A stretch of DNA of 64,000 nt, taken from assembly GCF_900110695.1 (NCBI RefSeq), contig NZ_FOEH01000004.1, positions 186,001-250,000 of the forward strand, in the 5' to 3' direction. The notes beneath the pieces are model-generated. The model saw only the letters and a program-made list of their open reading frames with translations. It ran no database searches and was not told where the DNA came from. Of this stretch, positions 49,612-59,311 are shown piece after piece (the first letter of the stretch is position 1; the number at the start of each line of letters is the position of its first letter). Source of the stretch: Virgibacillus subterraneus. GTDB lineage: Bacteria; Bacillota; Bacilli; Bacillales; Amphibacillaceae. The position numbers and the translations under genes are program-made.

Positions 49612-50319
49612 ATTGAATTCTTTTTGTAAGCGTCTAATAATTTTTTTCTCTAAACGGGAAATATAAGACTGAGAAATACCTAACATATCGGCGACATCTT
49701 TTTGTGTTTTTTCTTCTTGACCTACTAAACCAAAGCGAAGCTCCATAATTTGTTTCTCTCGAGCATTCAATTGTGATAGGGCATTTTTTAATAAAGATTT
49801 ATCCACATTTGTTTCTATATCCCTTGTAATTATATCTTCATCTGTGCCTAAGATATCTGATAACCTTAATTCATTACCATCCCAGTCTATGTTAAGTGGT
49901 TCATCAAACGAAATTTCAGATTTTAATTTATTATTTCTTCGTAAGTACATTAGTATCTCATTCTCAATACACCTTGATGCATATGTTGCTAACTTGATTT
50001 TCTTTTCTGGATTAAATGTATTGACAGCTTTTATTAAGCCGATTGTTCCTATACTAATCAAATCCTCAATATTTATACCGGTATTTTCAAACTTTCGTGC
50101 GATATATACAACCAAGCGAAGATTTCGTTCGATCAGCACTGCTCTGGCGGATTTATCACCTTTTGGCAGTAATTCAAGTAATTCTCGCTCTTCATCTTTT
50201 GATAATGGTGGAGGTAGTGCTTCACTCCCACCAATATAATAGATTTCGTCTGTTTTAAATCCGAGCTTAAATAAAAAATTGTACCACCATAAACGCATTC
50301 GCAATTTCCATAATTTCAA
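49600..50319 (-). CDS. sigE: RNA polymerase sigma-E factor precursor (early mother cell)
   Basis: Directs early mother-cell transcription once its N-terminal pro-sequence is removed by SpoIIGA. The 239-residue protein keeps the pro-sequence with a membrane-associated basic/aromatic segment ([20 protein letters not shown]) and the B. subtilis cleavage pair Tyr27-Tyr28 followed by [12 protein letters not shown]. Regions 2 ([20 protein letters not shown]) and 4 ([20 protein letters not shown]) are nearly identical to the family. Start codon is TTG, nine bases after AAAGGAG. Confidence 0.97.
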   Translation of the reverse strand: MKLWKLRMRLWWYNFLFKLGFKTDEIYYIGGSEALPPPLSKDEERELLELLPKGDKSARAVLIERNLRLVVYIARKFENTGINIEDLISIGTIGLIKAVNTFNPEKKIKLATYASRCIENEILMYLRRNNKLKSEISFDEPLNIDWDGNELRLSDILGTDEDIITRDIETNVDKSLLKNALSQLNAREKQIMELRFGLVGQEEKTQKDVADMLGISQSYISRLEKKIIRRLQKEFNKMV

Positions 50320-50386
50320 ATTAAGACGCTCCTTTTAGCATTTATTTCATAATAATTAACGGGAATAGCTAACTTTGCAGAATATT

Positions 50387-51307
50387 TTATGCAGAATTAG
50401 CAGTTGCCATCTTTACAATTTGAGGATGTAATAGACAATGGTATGATTGATCCTTTGTCAAATCGGCAAATTGAATACCAATTAAGATTTTATGAGTAAC
50501 AATCTTCTGGTCGTTATAAAAAATCACTATATTGTCGGGCTTAATAGCCATCATAAATGATCGATTACCTTCAACACCCTGAAAAGGGATAATATTAATA
50601 CGGTTTTCCCAATCTTTTGGTAGCTTTTCAAAATCTAACTCATCATGAGCAACCTTCAACATTTCCCATTCAACTGAACTAAACCATTGTTTTAAAAAAT
50701 GCTCATCACATATAATGACAGGTTTCTTTGTAAAAGGGTCTACAAGCTGGTTGCCGCTATCAATATATCCTGTAGTTGATTTACTTGTATTTCCAATTTG
50801 AATAGTTATAGGGCAAAGTTGATCATATCGAATCTTCTCTACTGCATGCTTGTCCATACGACCTTTGGTGAATATCCAGACTAATGGGAATCCAATAACG
50901 ATAAATAACCAGCTAATCGGATCACCGTAGCCACTATTAAAAGTCAGAATACCATTTGCAGACAAACCAACCGGATTTTGAAGTAAAAAGTGAATCCCTA
51001 TTAATCCACCCCCTATGGCAAATGTCGTAAAGTAAAATAGAAGAAGCAATTTTATCATTCGATAGATTGACCGAAATTGAAATGCACATAATATAATAAT
51101 TATCGAATAAATCAGCTTTCCTATTACACTAGTAAAGAATGAATTCGGATAAAAAATAGATAACGGAACTAATAACGAAGCAATAAACGCACCAAAAATA
51201 ATTCGAACCTTTTGTGTGCTGTCTTTTGCCAGGGCTTGAGTAAGCATTAAAAGCATCAAGTCCAAGAAGAAATTTAATAGCCAGACAGCATCAAGATAAA
51301 TGGTCAC
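50387..51307 (-). CDS. spoIIGA: Sporulation sigma-E factor-processing peptidase
   Basis: Membrane aspartic protease of the septum that cleaves pro-sigma-E when activated by SpoIIR from the forespore. The 306-residue protein has five membrane helices in residues 1-147 and a C-terminal protease domain with the active-site YIDSGNQL, Asp183 being the same position as in B. subtilis. Start is GTG at 51307 after AAGGAAGAAGG. It is the promoter-proximal gene of spoIIGA-sigE. Confidence 0.95.
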   Translation of the reverse strand: MTIYLDAVWLLNFFLDLMLLMLTQALAKDSTQKVRIIFGAFIASLLVPLSIFYPNSFFTSVIGKLIYSIIIILCAFQFRSIYRMIKLLLLFYFTTFAIGGGLIGIHFLLQNPVGLSANGILTFNSGYGDPISWLFIVIGFPLVWIFTKGRMDKHAVEKIRYDQLCPITIQIGNTSKSTTGYIDSGNQLVDPFTKKPVIICDEHFLKQWFSSVEWEMLKVAHDELDFEKLPKDWENRINIIPFQGVEGNRSFMMAIKPDNIVIFYNDQKIVTHKILIGIQFADLTKDQSYHCLLHPQIVKMATANSA

Positions 51308-51442
51308 TTCCTTCTTCCTTTCACCTTACTCGAATACCTTATTTAGAAGTATAGTTTGTTTAGCTAGCGAAGTCTGTCACTTCTTGTATGCAAAAATGTG
51401 CTAATTTTAACTACTTATCGGAGACTTTGTCGTCTTAAATGA

Positions 51443-51660
51443 GAGTAAAGGCGCAAGCGCCCATGTAGCAATGTACGGAATGCGCCCTTCGCATCGCGGA
51501 TGGGTCGACGTTACCGTATAATCCGGTGGTGTTAGAAGATCTTCCTTTATTTCTTATCGTAGACACGGAGAGGAAGTTCACTAGGTGCTGGACGACGAGA
51601 ACGCCACGTCCTGTGGCTTCACCGGCACTAGTACGTCCTGTATGTCGAGACGTGGCTGAT
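51443..51660 (+). repeat. Structured intergenic element C, related in part to B3
   Basis: Between spoIIGA and the ftsZ terminator is a hairpin-rich segment starting with the palindrome GGCGCAAGCGCC (51450-51461). It includes AGATCTTCCT and GAGGAAGTTC, the perfect hairpin GCCAC-gtcct-GTGGC (51603-51617), and CCGGCACTAGTACGTCC then TGTATGTCGA. The last two features align with the centre of B3 at 23436-23482. No protein is encoded; an open frame at 51526-51792 has no ribosome binding site. The spoIIGA promoter was not identified. Confidence 0.62.
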
Positions 51661-51711
51661 TCGGAAATCCAATTATCAACAGCAATTAAATTTTATCGTT
51701 TCCTAAACAAC

Positions 51712-51746
51712 AAAAAAAGCAACCAGATAATGTCTGATTGCTTTTT
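51712..51746 (-). terminator. Intrinsic terminator of ftsZ
   Basis: On the minus strand AGCAATCAGA and TCTGGTTGCT form a ten-base stem (one G-U) with a five-base loop and seven T. It starts 11 bases after the ftsZ stop codon. Confidence 0.88.
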
Positions 51747-51757
51747 GAAATTATTAT

Positions 51758-52891
51758 TTATTTGTTGCGATTACGATTTCTTAAGAATGTAGGAATATCC
51801 AATTCGTCATCCTGTGAAGTAGGACGGCTTTGCTGATTTTGTGCCCTTTCTCTAGGCATTTCATCGGTAGATTTGGACGCAGCATGTTGGTTATGATTAA
51901 TAACCGGGCGTTCTTTAGGCTGTTTATTTACTTTTTGGTTCTCATCAAAACCAGTAGCAATTACAGTTACTATAATCTCATCTTTCAGGTTCTCATTGAT
52001 TACTGATCCAAAGATTACATTCACTTCGTCATCTGCAGCTGAGGTTACCAAATCTGCTGCTTCCTGAACTTCATACAAGCTTAAATTTGAACCACCTGTT
52101 ATATTCATAAGAATACCGTGTGCCCCATCAATAGAGGTTTCCAGTAATGGTGAAGAGATAGCTTTTTTAGCTGCTTCAGGTGCACGGTTTTCTCCAGTAG
52201 CAACACCAATCCCCATTAACGCAGACCCTTTATCAAACATGATCGTTTTCACGTCAGCAAAGTCAACATTAATCAAGCCTGGTTTTGCAATTAAATCAGA
52301 GATACCTTGTACACCTTGTCGCAATACATTGTCAGCTTCACGGAATGCTTCTAGCATTGGAGTATTCTTATCAACAATTTCCAATAAACGGTCGTTCGGA
52401 ATAACAATTAGAGTATCTACACTGCTTTTAAGTGAATCAATTCCAGTTACTGCTTGTGTAGATCTCCTTTTCCCTTCAAATGTAAAAGGACGGGTTACTA
52501 CACCAACCGTTAATGCACCAAGTTCTTTCGCGATTTGCGCAATTACTGGTGCAGCACCAGTTCCAGTGCCTCCACCCATACCGGCTGTAACAAATATCAT
52601 GTCAGCACCTTGCAATACTTCTTCTAACTGTTCTTTATTTTCTTCAGCGGCTTTTTTACCAACCTCAGGGTTTGCACCTGCACCAAGTCCGCGAGTCAGT
52701 TTTCCGCCGATTTGTAATTTTGTTTCTGCCATTGATAGATTTAAAGCTTGTGCGTCTGTATTAACGGCAATAAACTCAACACCTTCAACTCCATGTTCAA
52801 TCATGCGGTTAACAGCGTTGCTTCCACCACCACCGACACCGATAACTTTTATTGTTGCTAGCTGATCCATATTCGTATCAAACTCTAACAT
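51758..52891 (-). CDS. ftsZ: Cell division GTPase FtsZ
   Basis: Tubulin homologue that forms the Z ring. The 377-residue protein has [13 protein letters not shown] (18-30), the tubulin signature [13 protein letters not shown] (103-115), [11 protein letters not shown] with the T7 loop, a glutamine- and proline-rich linker and the tail [16 protein letters not shown] that binds FtsA and SepF. I chose ATG at 52891 (MLEFDTN) eight bases after AGGAGGA; the frame is open to 52915. It is downstream of ftsA with a 137-base gap, so a separate promoter is possible. Confidence 0.98.
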   Translation of the reverse strand: MLEFDTNMDQLATIKVIGVGGGGSNAVNRMIEHGVEGVEFIAVNTDAQALNLSMAETKLQIGGKLTRGLGAGANPEVGKKAAEENKEQLEEVLQGADMIFVTAGMGGGTGTGAAPVIAQIAKELGALTVGVVTRPFTFEGKRRSTQAVTGIDSLKSSVDTLIVIPNDRLLEIVDKNTPMLEAFREADNVLRQGVQGISDLIAKPGLINVDFADVKTIMFDKGSALMGIGVATGENRAPEAAKKAISSPLLETSIDGAHGILMNITGGSNLSLYEVQEAADLVTSAADDEVNVIFGSVINENLKDEIIVTVIATGFDENQKVNKQPKERPVINHNQHAASKSTDEMPRERAQNQQSRPTSQDDELDIPTFLRNRNRNK

Positions 52892-53028
52892 ATTTCCGTT
52901 CCTCCTAATATGCAAAATTACAAGAGTTCTAGAAGCTAATTTATATCCTAGGGTCCTAGAGTATTAATATATATAAACATTAGCAAGAGGCCAGTTACTA
53001 TCTATCATCGAACTGTTCCGCCTAGTGT

Positions 53029-54312
53029 TTAGTCAAAAAAATACTTAAACAAATTAGCCATTCCAGATTCTTTTTTCTTTGTTTTTGTTGTTGTTTCATC
53101 TGTATTTGTTGATTTTTTTGTACGTTTGGGTTTAGATTCATCCTGATTTACTACTACAGACGGATATAGTTCTTTTCCTTGTATTTTCGCATTACGATAG
53201 GCAAATTGCAAGATTCCTACTCCAGCAGTAAACTGTGGCTCTCGTACACCTATGTAATCAGGGATAGCCATGCGTACATTTGACTGGAAAATATCCTGTG
53301 CAAGTTCTAGAACACCCGGCATCTTCATTGTACCACCTGTTAGTACATATCCTCCAGGTAGTTGTTGGTATCCCATACGTCTGATTTCACGTTCTGCATA
53401 AGCATATATTTCCGCCAATCTAGCTTCTATTATGTCAGCAATTTGCAACTGGTTATGCGTTTGTGTATTATTACTGCCAATAATAGATGCCTCAAACGTT
53501 TCTTCTTCTTTTGCATCATCGAAAAAAGCATGTCCATAATTTAATTTAATATCTTCTGCCTCTTCTGTTGAAGTTCTTAACCCAATGGACAAATCCTTGG
53601 TAATGTTGTCGCCGCCAAGTGGAACTACACTGGTAGATACCAAGTGTTCATTTTCAAATATCGAAACTGTCGAGCAACCTCCACCAACATCAATAAGTGT
53701 CACACCAAGATTTTTCTCATCTTTGGATAAAGCTACCGTTCCAGCCGAGAGTGGTTGTAAACAAATATCTGAAACCTGTAAATTAGCACGTTCCACACAT
53801 TTTAAAATATTATGTAAAACTGTCTTGGAACAAGTAATAATTGTTCCCTCCATTTCCAGTCTTACGCCAATCATTCCTCTTGGATCTGTTATCTCATCTA
53901 AACCATCGACAACGAATTGTTTAGGAATTACATCGATAATCTCGCGTTCTGGTGGAATTGATATAACTTGAGCACCATCGATTACGCGTGAGATATCCTC
54001 ATCACCAATCTCCCGGTTTTCACTCTGAACTGCTACAACTCCATGACATGGCTGTAATTGTATGTGATTCCCGTTAATACCTACTACTACACTATCAATT
54101 TGCATTCCAACCATTCGTTCCGCTTGTTCAACGGCATTTCGTATGGAATTTACGGTTTGATCAATATCAACTATTGCACCTTTTTTCATGCCATTCGATT
54201 TTGCTGTACCAACCCCAATGATATTAAGGGAGTCATTTAATACTTCTCCAATTATAACTTTGATTTTTGATGTACCTATGTCAAGACTCACTAGTACTTC
54301 ACTGTTGTTCAA
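53029..54312 (-). CDS. ftsA: Cell division protein FtsA
   Basis: Actin-like membrane tether of the Z ring. The 427-residue protein has VSLDIGTSKIKVIIGEV (phosphate 1 loop), the 1C domain, LIDVGGGCSTVSIFE (phosphate 2) and VLTGGTMKMPGVLELA (adenosine). A lysine-rich linker leads to the C-terminal amphipathic helix ESGMANLFKYFFD. Start is TTG at 54312 after AGGAGGTG. The sbp, ylxX and ylxW genes that precede it in B. subtilis are absent. Confidence 0.97.
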   Translation of the reverse strand: MNNSEVLVSLDIGTSKIKVIIGEVLNDSLNIIGVGTAKSNGMKKGAIVDIDQTVNSIRNAVEQAERMVGMQIDSVVVGINGNHIQLQPCHGVVAVQSENREIGDEDISRVIDGAQVISIPPEREIIDVIPKQFVVDGLDEITDPRGMIGVRLEMEGTIITCSKTVLHNILKCVERANLQVSDICLQPLSAGTVALSKDEKNLGVTLIDVGGGCSTVSIFENEHLVSTSVVPLGGDNITKDLSIGLRTSTEEAEDIKLNYGHAFFDDAKEEETFEASIIGSNNTQTHNQLQIADIIEARLAEIYAYAEREIRRMGYQQLPGGYVLTGGTMKMPGVLELAQDIFQSNVRMAIPDYIGVREPQFTAGVGILQFAYRNAKIQGKELYPSVVVNQDESKPKRTKKSTNTDETTTKTKKKESGMANLFKYFFD

Positions 54313-54393
54313 AGAAAGGCACCTCCTGATTCAGAAGCATCTGATTCAATCATTATTTCATCAGATGATTTCTCTTATTCCATTTTCTATTAT

Positions 54394-54541
54394 TTGCAGT
54401 TAAGAATTTATAACTATTATTCTTACTGCATAAATGCAACTATGACTCTCACCATTAAAGCTTGTACTCCATAGTATAAGGGTTAAGAAAAGCAAAGTAC
54501 GATTTTCATAAGAAACCCCTTTAACGAAAAGCCATGTTTCT
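54394..54541 (-). repeat. Dispersed repeat family A, copy A9 (long form)
   Basis: On the minus strand GAAACATGGCTTTTCG, then ATGAAAATCGTACTTTG, TTAACCCTTATACTATGG, AATGGTGAGAGTCATAG, GCATTTATGCAGTAAGAA and ATTCTTAACTGC. Contains the same extra interior segment as copy A5. It lies in the 494-base gap between ftsA and divIB, which otherwise holds AT-rich DNA without a recognised gene and a weak GTGACT/AGTCAC hairpin at about 54766-54797 after divIB. Confidence 0.8.
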
Positions 54542-54806
54542 AATTACACTATAATCTACTATTTTAAAGGAATATAACTAAAAAGAAAATATATATTAGT
54601 TAATTCAACAAAAAAGCTACTAAATCCTTCTATTTTATCGAGTTTTTATACTAATTTTTCCCAACTACCTTTCAATCAATTAAACATTTCAAACAATTGA
54701 AGTTCTTTATTGCTAAAACTTTTTTTGAAGCCACTCCATAGAATTCGTTAAAGATATTGAAAATGTGACTTTCTTGTTAAAAAGATTTAGTCACTATATT
54801 ACCCGG

Positions 54807-55598
54807 TTATCCTTCAGTTTCATTCTGGATCTCATCTTCTTCTGTATCATCGTTAAACGATTCAAAATATGCACCTACACCAATATGAATAATCCCTTTA
54901 CTTTCTGGTTTTAGCTGAGCAACGATGGATGGATATACATCCATCTTATCTGCAAAATTCCTAATTGTTCCATCAACCATATAGCCATCATTCATATAAA
55001 GCAAGATTTTATTCTGGTTATCGTCACTTGGTTTCCAGTGTATTTCTGAGATTAGATTCAATATGCTCTCAGGTAGTTTTTTTAATTCTGCAGTCATATT
55101 ATCCAAATACGCCTCTTCACTAAAGCCAAGAATTAATGGCGCATCCCCGTTAGCTAATTTCTGCTTCATTTCAGTTAGAACTCTACCATTACCCAAGATT
55201 GGATAAAAACTGCCTTCTCTTTTAATATAGCCAACCTGATCGTACTCTTTAAGTTGAATTTCTATTGTCCAAGGTAGCTGTCGATTCACCTCTACGGATT
55301 TCACTACCGGGTTTTCACTAATTGCCTGTACTACTTTTGATTCATTAATCATCCATATATTCGTATCTTTGGAGATATTGCTTTGTTGAATAACTTCCTG
55401 GTCTTTAGCAAATGAATTTCCTGATACGTCAATTGTTTTCACATGGCTTAACGGTGATTGAAGGTATACAATTATGGAGATTAAAAAGAAAAAAATAGAA
55501 AGATAAAATATGAGTCGGCGATTTGCCTTTTTTTTACGTTCCTGTTTCAACATTGGAATGCGATCCTCAATTGAAACTACATTCTTTTTTTTCCCCAT
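54807..55598 (-). CDS. divIB: Cell division protein DivIB (FtsQ)
   Basis: Bitopic septum protein of the FtsL-DivIC-DivIB group. The 263-residue protein has a basic cytoplasmic N-terminus, one membrane helix (about 29-47), a POTRA domain beginning LSHVKTIDVSGNSFAKDQEV and the beta domain with VEVNRQLPWTIEIQLKEYDQ, then an acidic tail. In B. subtilis it follows murB; here it follows a terminator after the spoVE-like gene, so it needs its own promoter. Confidence 0.95.
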   Translation of the reverse strand: MGKKKNVVSIEDRIPMLKQERKKKANRRLIFYLSIFFFLISIIVYLQSPLSHVKTIDVSGNSFAKDQEVIQQSNISKDTNIWMINESKVVQAISENPVVKSVEVNRQLPWTIEIQLKEYDQVGYIKREGSFYPILGNGRVLTEMKQKLANGDAPLILGFSEEAYLDNMTAELKKLPESILNLISEIHWKPSDDNQNKILLYMNDGYMVDGTIRNFADKMDVYPSIVAQLKPESKGIIHIGVGAYFESFNDDTEEDEIQNETEG

Positions 55599-55636
55599 TT
55601 CTATTTCTTCCTTTATCAGAAAATTTTAATTAAATG

Positions 55637-55678
55637 AAAAGAGCGAAACGGCACTATATAATGCCGTTTCTCTTTTGT
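55637..55678. terminator. Intrinsic terminator after the spoVE/ftsW gene
   Basis: AAAAGAGCGAAACGGCA and TGCCGTTTCTCTTTT form a long stem of about 16 pairs with a bulge, with T-rich flanks on both strands. It separates the mur-spoVE unit from divIB. Confidence 0.85.
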
Positions 55679-55756
55679 TACATGAATTATATCACATAAT
55701 AGATTTAAATATGTAGTAAACATTACCTAGATTGAAGTGTTTTCTAACAAAAATTA

Positions 55757-56869
55757 TTATAGTTTGGAATATTTGCTGATATTTAGCAAAATACCAACAG
55801 AACAAAGCGTTAACGTTAATGATGACCCCCCATAACTAAGAAATGGGAGTGTTATTCCTGTAACTGGGATCAAACCAATTACTACACTTATATTAATCAT
55901 TACCTGTATCGTTAGCATGGAGACAATTCCAAGCGCAAGAAATCGTCCATAAGCATCTGGTGCTTCAAGTGCAACCTTTACCCCTCGCCAAAATAATAAC
56001 ATAAATAGTCCAATTACAAATGTACCACCCAAAAAGCCCAATTCCTCACCTAATATTGCAAAGATAAAATCATTTTGCGGTTCGGGTAAATAGAAATGTT
56101 TCTGCAAACTATTGCCAAGCCCAACCCCTGTTAGACCACCTGGACCAATGGCATATAATGATTGGATAATTTGAAAACCTGTATCAGACGGATCTTCCCA
56201 TGGATTTAAAAAGGCAGTAATCCGATCTATTCGATATGGAGCAGAAATAATCAACAGCAAGAACCCTGCTATACCAAGAACAGCTAATCCTAAAAAATGG
56301 GACAATCTGGCACCGGCAGTGTAAATCATCACCATACATGTAAGCACAAGCACAACACCTGTTCCAAGATCCGGCTGCAGCATGATTAGTCCAAACGATG
56401 TAAAAACTAAAAGAAGGGATGGAAAAAACCCCTTTTTGAAAGAGGTAATATACTTTTGCTGAACAGACAAATAAACGGATAAATATATGATTAGACCCAA
56501 CTTCATAAATTCGGAAGGTTGGATACTAAATGCTCCAACGCCAATCCAGCTTTGTGCTCCACCACGCACCATACCAATTCCCGGAATTAATACAGCCAGT
56601 AATAACAAAAAGCACGCGAGCAATATGACTTTACTGTACTTCTTCCAGGTACCATATGGAACGCTCATAATAAAGAACATGGCAATAAGACCCACACTAC
56701 AGAAGAGGAGTTGACGTTTTACATAATAAAATGAATCTGCATATTTGTATTCAGCCCACACAAATGAAGAACTATAAACTATAACGATTCCTATTAAAAG
56801 CAACGACAATATGACAGCCAATAACGTATAATCTGGTGCATACTGGTTTTTAAAAATTCTCCGGAACAA
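55757..56869 (-). CDS. spoVE: SEDS peptidoglycan glycosyltransferase, SpoVE/FtsW
   Basis: Polymerises lipid II at the septum or around the forespore. The 370-residue protein has about ten membrane helices, with VRGGAQSWIGVGAFSIQPSE, PEPQNDFIFAILGEELGF (catalytic Asp region) and GLIPVTGITLPFLSYGGSS. Its place after murD matches B. subtilis spoVE rather than ftsW, but position alone cannot prove a sporulation role. The start is TTG at 56869, read within the T-run of a terminator-like hairpin. Confidence 0.92.
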   Translation of the reverse strand: MFRRIFKNQYAPDYTLLAVILSLLLIGIVIVYSSSFVWAEYKYADSFYYVKRQLLFCSVGLIAMFFIMSVPYGTWKKYSKVILLACFLLLLAVLIPGIGMVRGGAQSWIGVGAFSIQPSEFMKLGLIIYLSVYLSVQQKYITSFKKGFFPSLLLVFTSFGLIMLQPDLGTGVVLVLTCMVMIYTAGARLSHFLGLAVLGIAGFLLLIISAPYRIDRITAFLNPWEDPSDTGFQIIQSLYAIGPGGLTGVGLGNSLQKHFYLPEPQNDFIFAILGEELGFLGGTFVIGLFMLLFWRGVKVALEAPDAYGRFLALGIVSMLTIQVMINISVVIGLIPVTGITLPFLSYGGSSLTLTLCSVGILLNISKYSKL

Positions 56870-56911
56870 AAAAACACCCCGTTTCCAGTTTGATCGGAAG
56901 GGGCGTTTATA
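56868..56911 (-). terminator. Terminator-like hairpin overlapping the spoVE/ftsW start
   Basis: On the minus strand ACGCCCCTTCC pairs with GGAAACGGGGTGT (two-base bulge) and is followed by seven T, whose last two belong to the TTG start codon. GGGGTG in the stem is the only ribosome-binding-site-like sequence, so the hairpin may act as a terminator, a translation switch or both. Confidence 0.65.
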
Positions 56912-56942
56912 ATTTAATTAAGTATTGAATAGAAACAAGCCC

Positions 56943-58292
56943 CTACATTAATGTATGCACAGCTTGTATAAACATGTCTCCTCTTTCTTCAAAAGTGCGA
57001 TATTGGTCCCAGCTCGCACATGCAGGGGATAATAATATGACATCATCACGCTCAGAAATACTGTAAGCTTGTTTAACAGCCTGATTCATATCATTAACTG
57101 TTAAAATAACTTCTACTCCAGCATCACTAGCAGTTTTTTTGAGTTTTTCTTTTGTTTCACCAAAAAGAATGACTCCTTTAACGTTATTCAAATATGGTAT
57201 TAGATCATCAAATTCATTTCCACGATCAAGTCCACCAGCTAACAAGATTGTTGGTTGCTTAAATGAGGAAAGTGCCTTCTGTGATGCAAGTATATTTGTT
57301 GCTTTCGAATCATTATAAAATAGCCGACCATCTATGTTTTCAACAAATTGAAGCCGATGTTTGACACTTGAAAAATTAATTAGAACTTCCCGTACTCCTT
57401 CATTACTTGCACCACTTAACTTTGCTGCACTTATTGCAGCCAGAATATTTTCAAGATTGTGTGCACCTACTAATACAATATCGCTTTTATCAATAATCTT
57501 TTCACTCTTAAAATAGATGCTAGTTTTGTCGACCCAAGCACCCTCATTAAGCCGCTTTTTCAAAGAGAATGGTATCTTCATTGATTTTGCTGAGAGAACT
57601 GCTTCTGATACTACTGGATCATCAGCATTATAAATTAAAAAGTCATCCTCAGACTGATTTGCAAATACATTACATTTTGCTTCTTTATAATTTTCAAACG
57701 TCTTGTGATAATCAAGGTGAGCTTCAAAGATATTTAATAAAACTGCTATCTTTGGTTTAAAAGTTTTGACTCCCATTAATTGAAACGATGACAATTCCAA
57801 TACCATCTTTTCTTCTTTTCCTAATGATTTTGCAACATCTGTTGCCACATATCCAATGTTTCCTGCGATTTTAGCAGACTGATTGCTTTTCACCAGCATT
57901 TCAGTTGTTAAAGTTGTAGTTGTAGTTTTGCCGTTAGATCCGGTTATACCAATAATCGAACTTTCTACTAAATTACCGGCAATTTCGATTTCAGTGATAA
58001 TTGATATGTCTCTCTTTTTTGCCTCAACTAATATCGGGTTATCATATGGAATTCCCGGGTTCTTAACAACAATTTCAATACTATCCAAAACACAAAGAGG
58101 ATGGGAACCTGTAATCACTTCTGCCCCCATCGACTTCAATTCATTAACAGCGTCATCGTTTTCATTTGCATTTTTATCATTTACACGAACTCTTTTCCCA
58201 CTTTGTAATAAAAGCTTGGCAGCGGCAGTCCCGCTCTTCGCTAAACCTAATACAAGTACATGAGAATAAGGAAAATTATCTAAAGTCTTCAA
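56943..58292 (-). CDS. murD: UDP-N-acetylmuramoylalanine-D-glutamate ligase
   Basis: Adds D-glutamate to UDP-MurNAc-L-alanine. The 449-residue Mur ligase has an N-terminal Rossmann domain ([17 protein letters not shown]), the ATP loop [14 protein letters not shown] and the C-terminal domain with [21 protein letters not shown] chose TTG at 58292, which overlaps the mraY stop by four bases (TTGA) and has GAGGTG eight bases upstream; a GTG at 58301 is too close to that site. Confidence 0.95.
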   Translation of the reverse strand: MKTLDNFPYSHVLVLGLAKSGTAAAKLLLQSGKRVRVNDKNANENDDAVNELKSMGAEVITGSHPLCVLDSIEIVVKNPGIPYDNPILVEAKKRDISIITEIEIAGNLVESSIIGITGSNGKTTTTTLTTEMLVKSNQSAKIAGNIGYVATDVAKSLGKEEKMVLELSSFQLMGVKTFKPKIAVLLNIFEAHLDYHKTFENYKEAKCNVFANQSEDDFLIYNADDPVVSEAVLSAKSMKIPFSLKKRLNEGAWVDKTSIYFKSEKIIDKSDIVLVGAHNLENILAAISAAKLSGASNEGVREVLINFSSVKHRLQFVENIDGRLFYNDSKATNILASQKALSSFKQPTILLAGGLDRGNEFDDLIPYLNNVKGVILFGETKEKLKKTASDAGVEVILTVNDMNQAVKQAYSISERDDVILLSPACASWDQYRTFEERGDMFIQAVHTLM

Positions 58293-59275
58293 ACTATCCA
58301 CACCTCAATATATATGCCTAGAGCTGCAAAAATAAGTCCTACTAGCCAAAATGTTGTTACAACACGCCACTCTGACCAGCCAAGTAATTCATAATGATGG
58401 TGCAATGGACTCATTTTAAATACCCTTTTACCTGTTGTCTTAAACGATATAACCTGAATAATTACCGAGAGCGTTTCGATTACGAATACGCCACCAATAA
58501 TCACTAGTATTATTTCAAGTTTTGTTAAAATAGCTATTGCTGCAATCGATCCGCCTAATGCCAGCGAACCGGTGTCACCCATAAATACTTTAGCAGGATG
58601 AGCATTAAATACTAAAAATCCTAATAAGGCTCCAACTACAGCCAGTGAGAAGATTGTAACCTCAGATTGAGGGAACCCATACCATGCTAAAATGCCAAAC
58701 GCACCAAACGCAATTGCGGCTGTTCCTGCTAGCAACCCGTCCAGTCCATCAGTCAAGTTAACAGCATTAGATGCACCTACAAGCATAAATATAATGAGTA
58801 ATGCATATCCCCAGCCTAGTTCCCATTGAATTGCTGTGCCTGGTATATGGATATATGTCGCAAAGCCGTTATATTGAATAATAAAGTAAAATACAAGTGC
58901 GATAATAAGTTGTCCAAGCATTTTTTGTTTGGAAGTCAATCCTAAATTTCGCTTCATTGCTACTTTAATGAAGTCATCTAAAAATCCTAAAAACCCGTAG
59001 CCCACTAACACAAAAATAAGCAGCCACAATTCATACCCAATTGAGCCTGAGCTGAATTTACTTACCATAATAATCGAAGTAGCGGTCACACTAATAACAA
59101 TCATTATACCGCCCATTGTCGGTGTTCCTGTTTTTTTAATATGTGATTGCGGACCTTCATCCCTAATACTTTGACCAAACTTCAGACGCCGTAAAAACGG
59201 AATAAAAAATGGTGATAGAAGGACGGTGATTAGGAAAGCTATTGCTATTGTCATCATTAATACATATATATTCAC
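58289..59275 (-). CDS. mraY: Phospho-N-acetylmuramoyl-pentapeptide-transferase
   Basis: Makes lipid I by moving phospho-MurNAc-pentapeptide to undecaprenyl phosphate. The 328-residue membrane protein has about ten helices and the active-site motifs [30 protein letters not shown] and [11 protein letters not shown]. Start is GTG after AGGAGGAG. Confidence 0.97.
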   Translation of the reverse strand: MNIYVLMMTIAIAFLITVLLSPFFIPFLRRLKFGQSIRDEGPQSHIKKTGTPTMGGIMIVISVTATSIIMVSKFSSGSIGYELWLLIFVLVGYGFLGFLDDFIKVAMKRNLGLTSKQKMLGQLIIALVFYFIIQYNGFATYIHIPGTAIQWELGWGYALLIIFMLVGASNAVNLTDGLDGLLAGTAAIAFGAFGILAWYGFPQSEVTIFSLAVVGALLGFLVFNAHPAKVFMGDTGSLALGGSIAAIAILTKLEIILVIIGGVFVIETLSVIIQVISFKTTGKRVFKMSPLHHHYELLGWSEWRVVTTFWLVGLIFAALGIYIEVWIV

Positions 59276-59311
59276 TGTTTCTCCTCCTCTTGCAACAACC
59301 GTCCATGCTAA

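Noticed and set aside
51345-51415. Possible eleventh copy of repeat family A
   Set aside because: TAGCGAAGTCT and TGTATGCAAAAA resemble the family core, but head and tail hairpins are not recognisable.
51526-51792. 88-codon open frame between spoIIGA and ftsZ
   Set aside because: It runs through structured element C and the ftsZ terminator and has no ribosome binding site.
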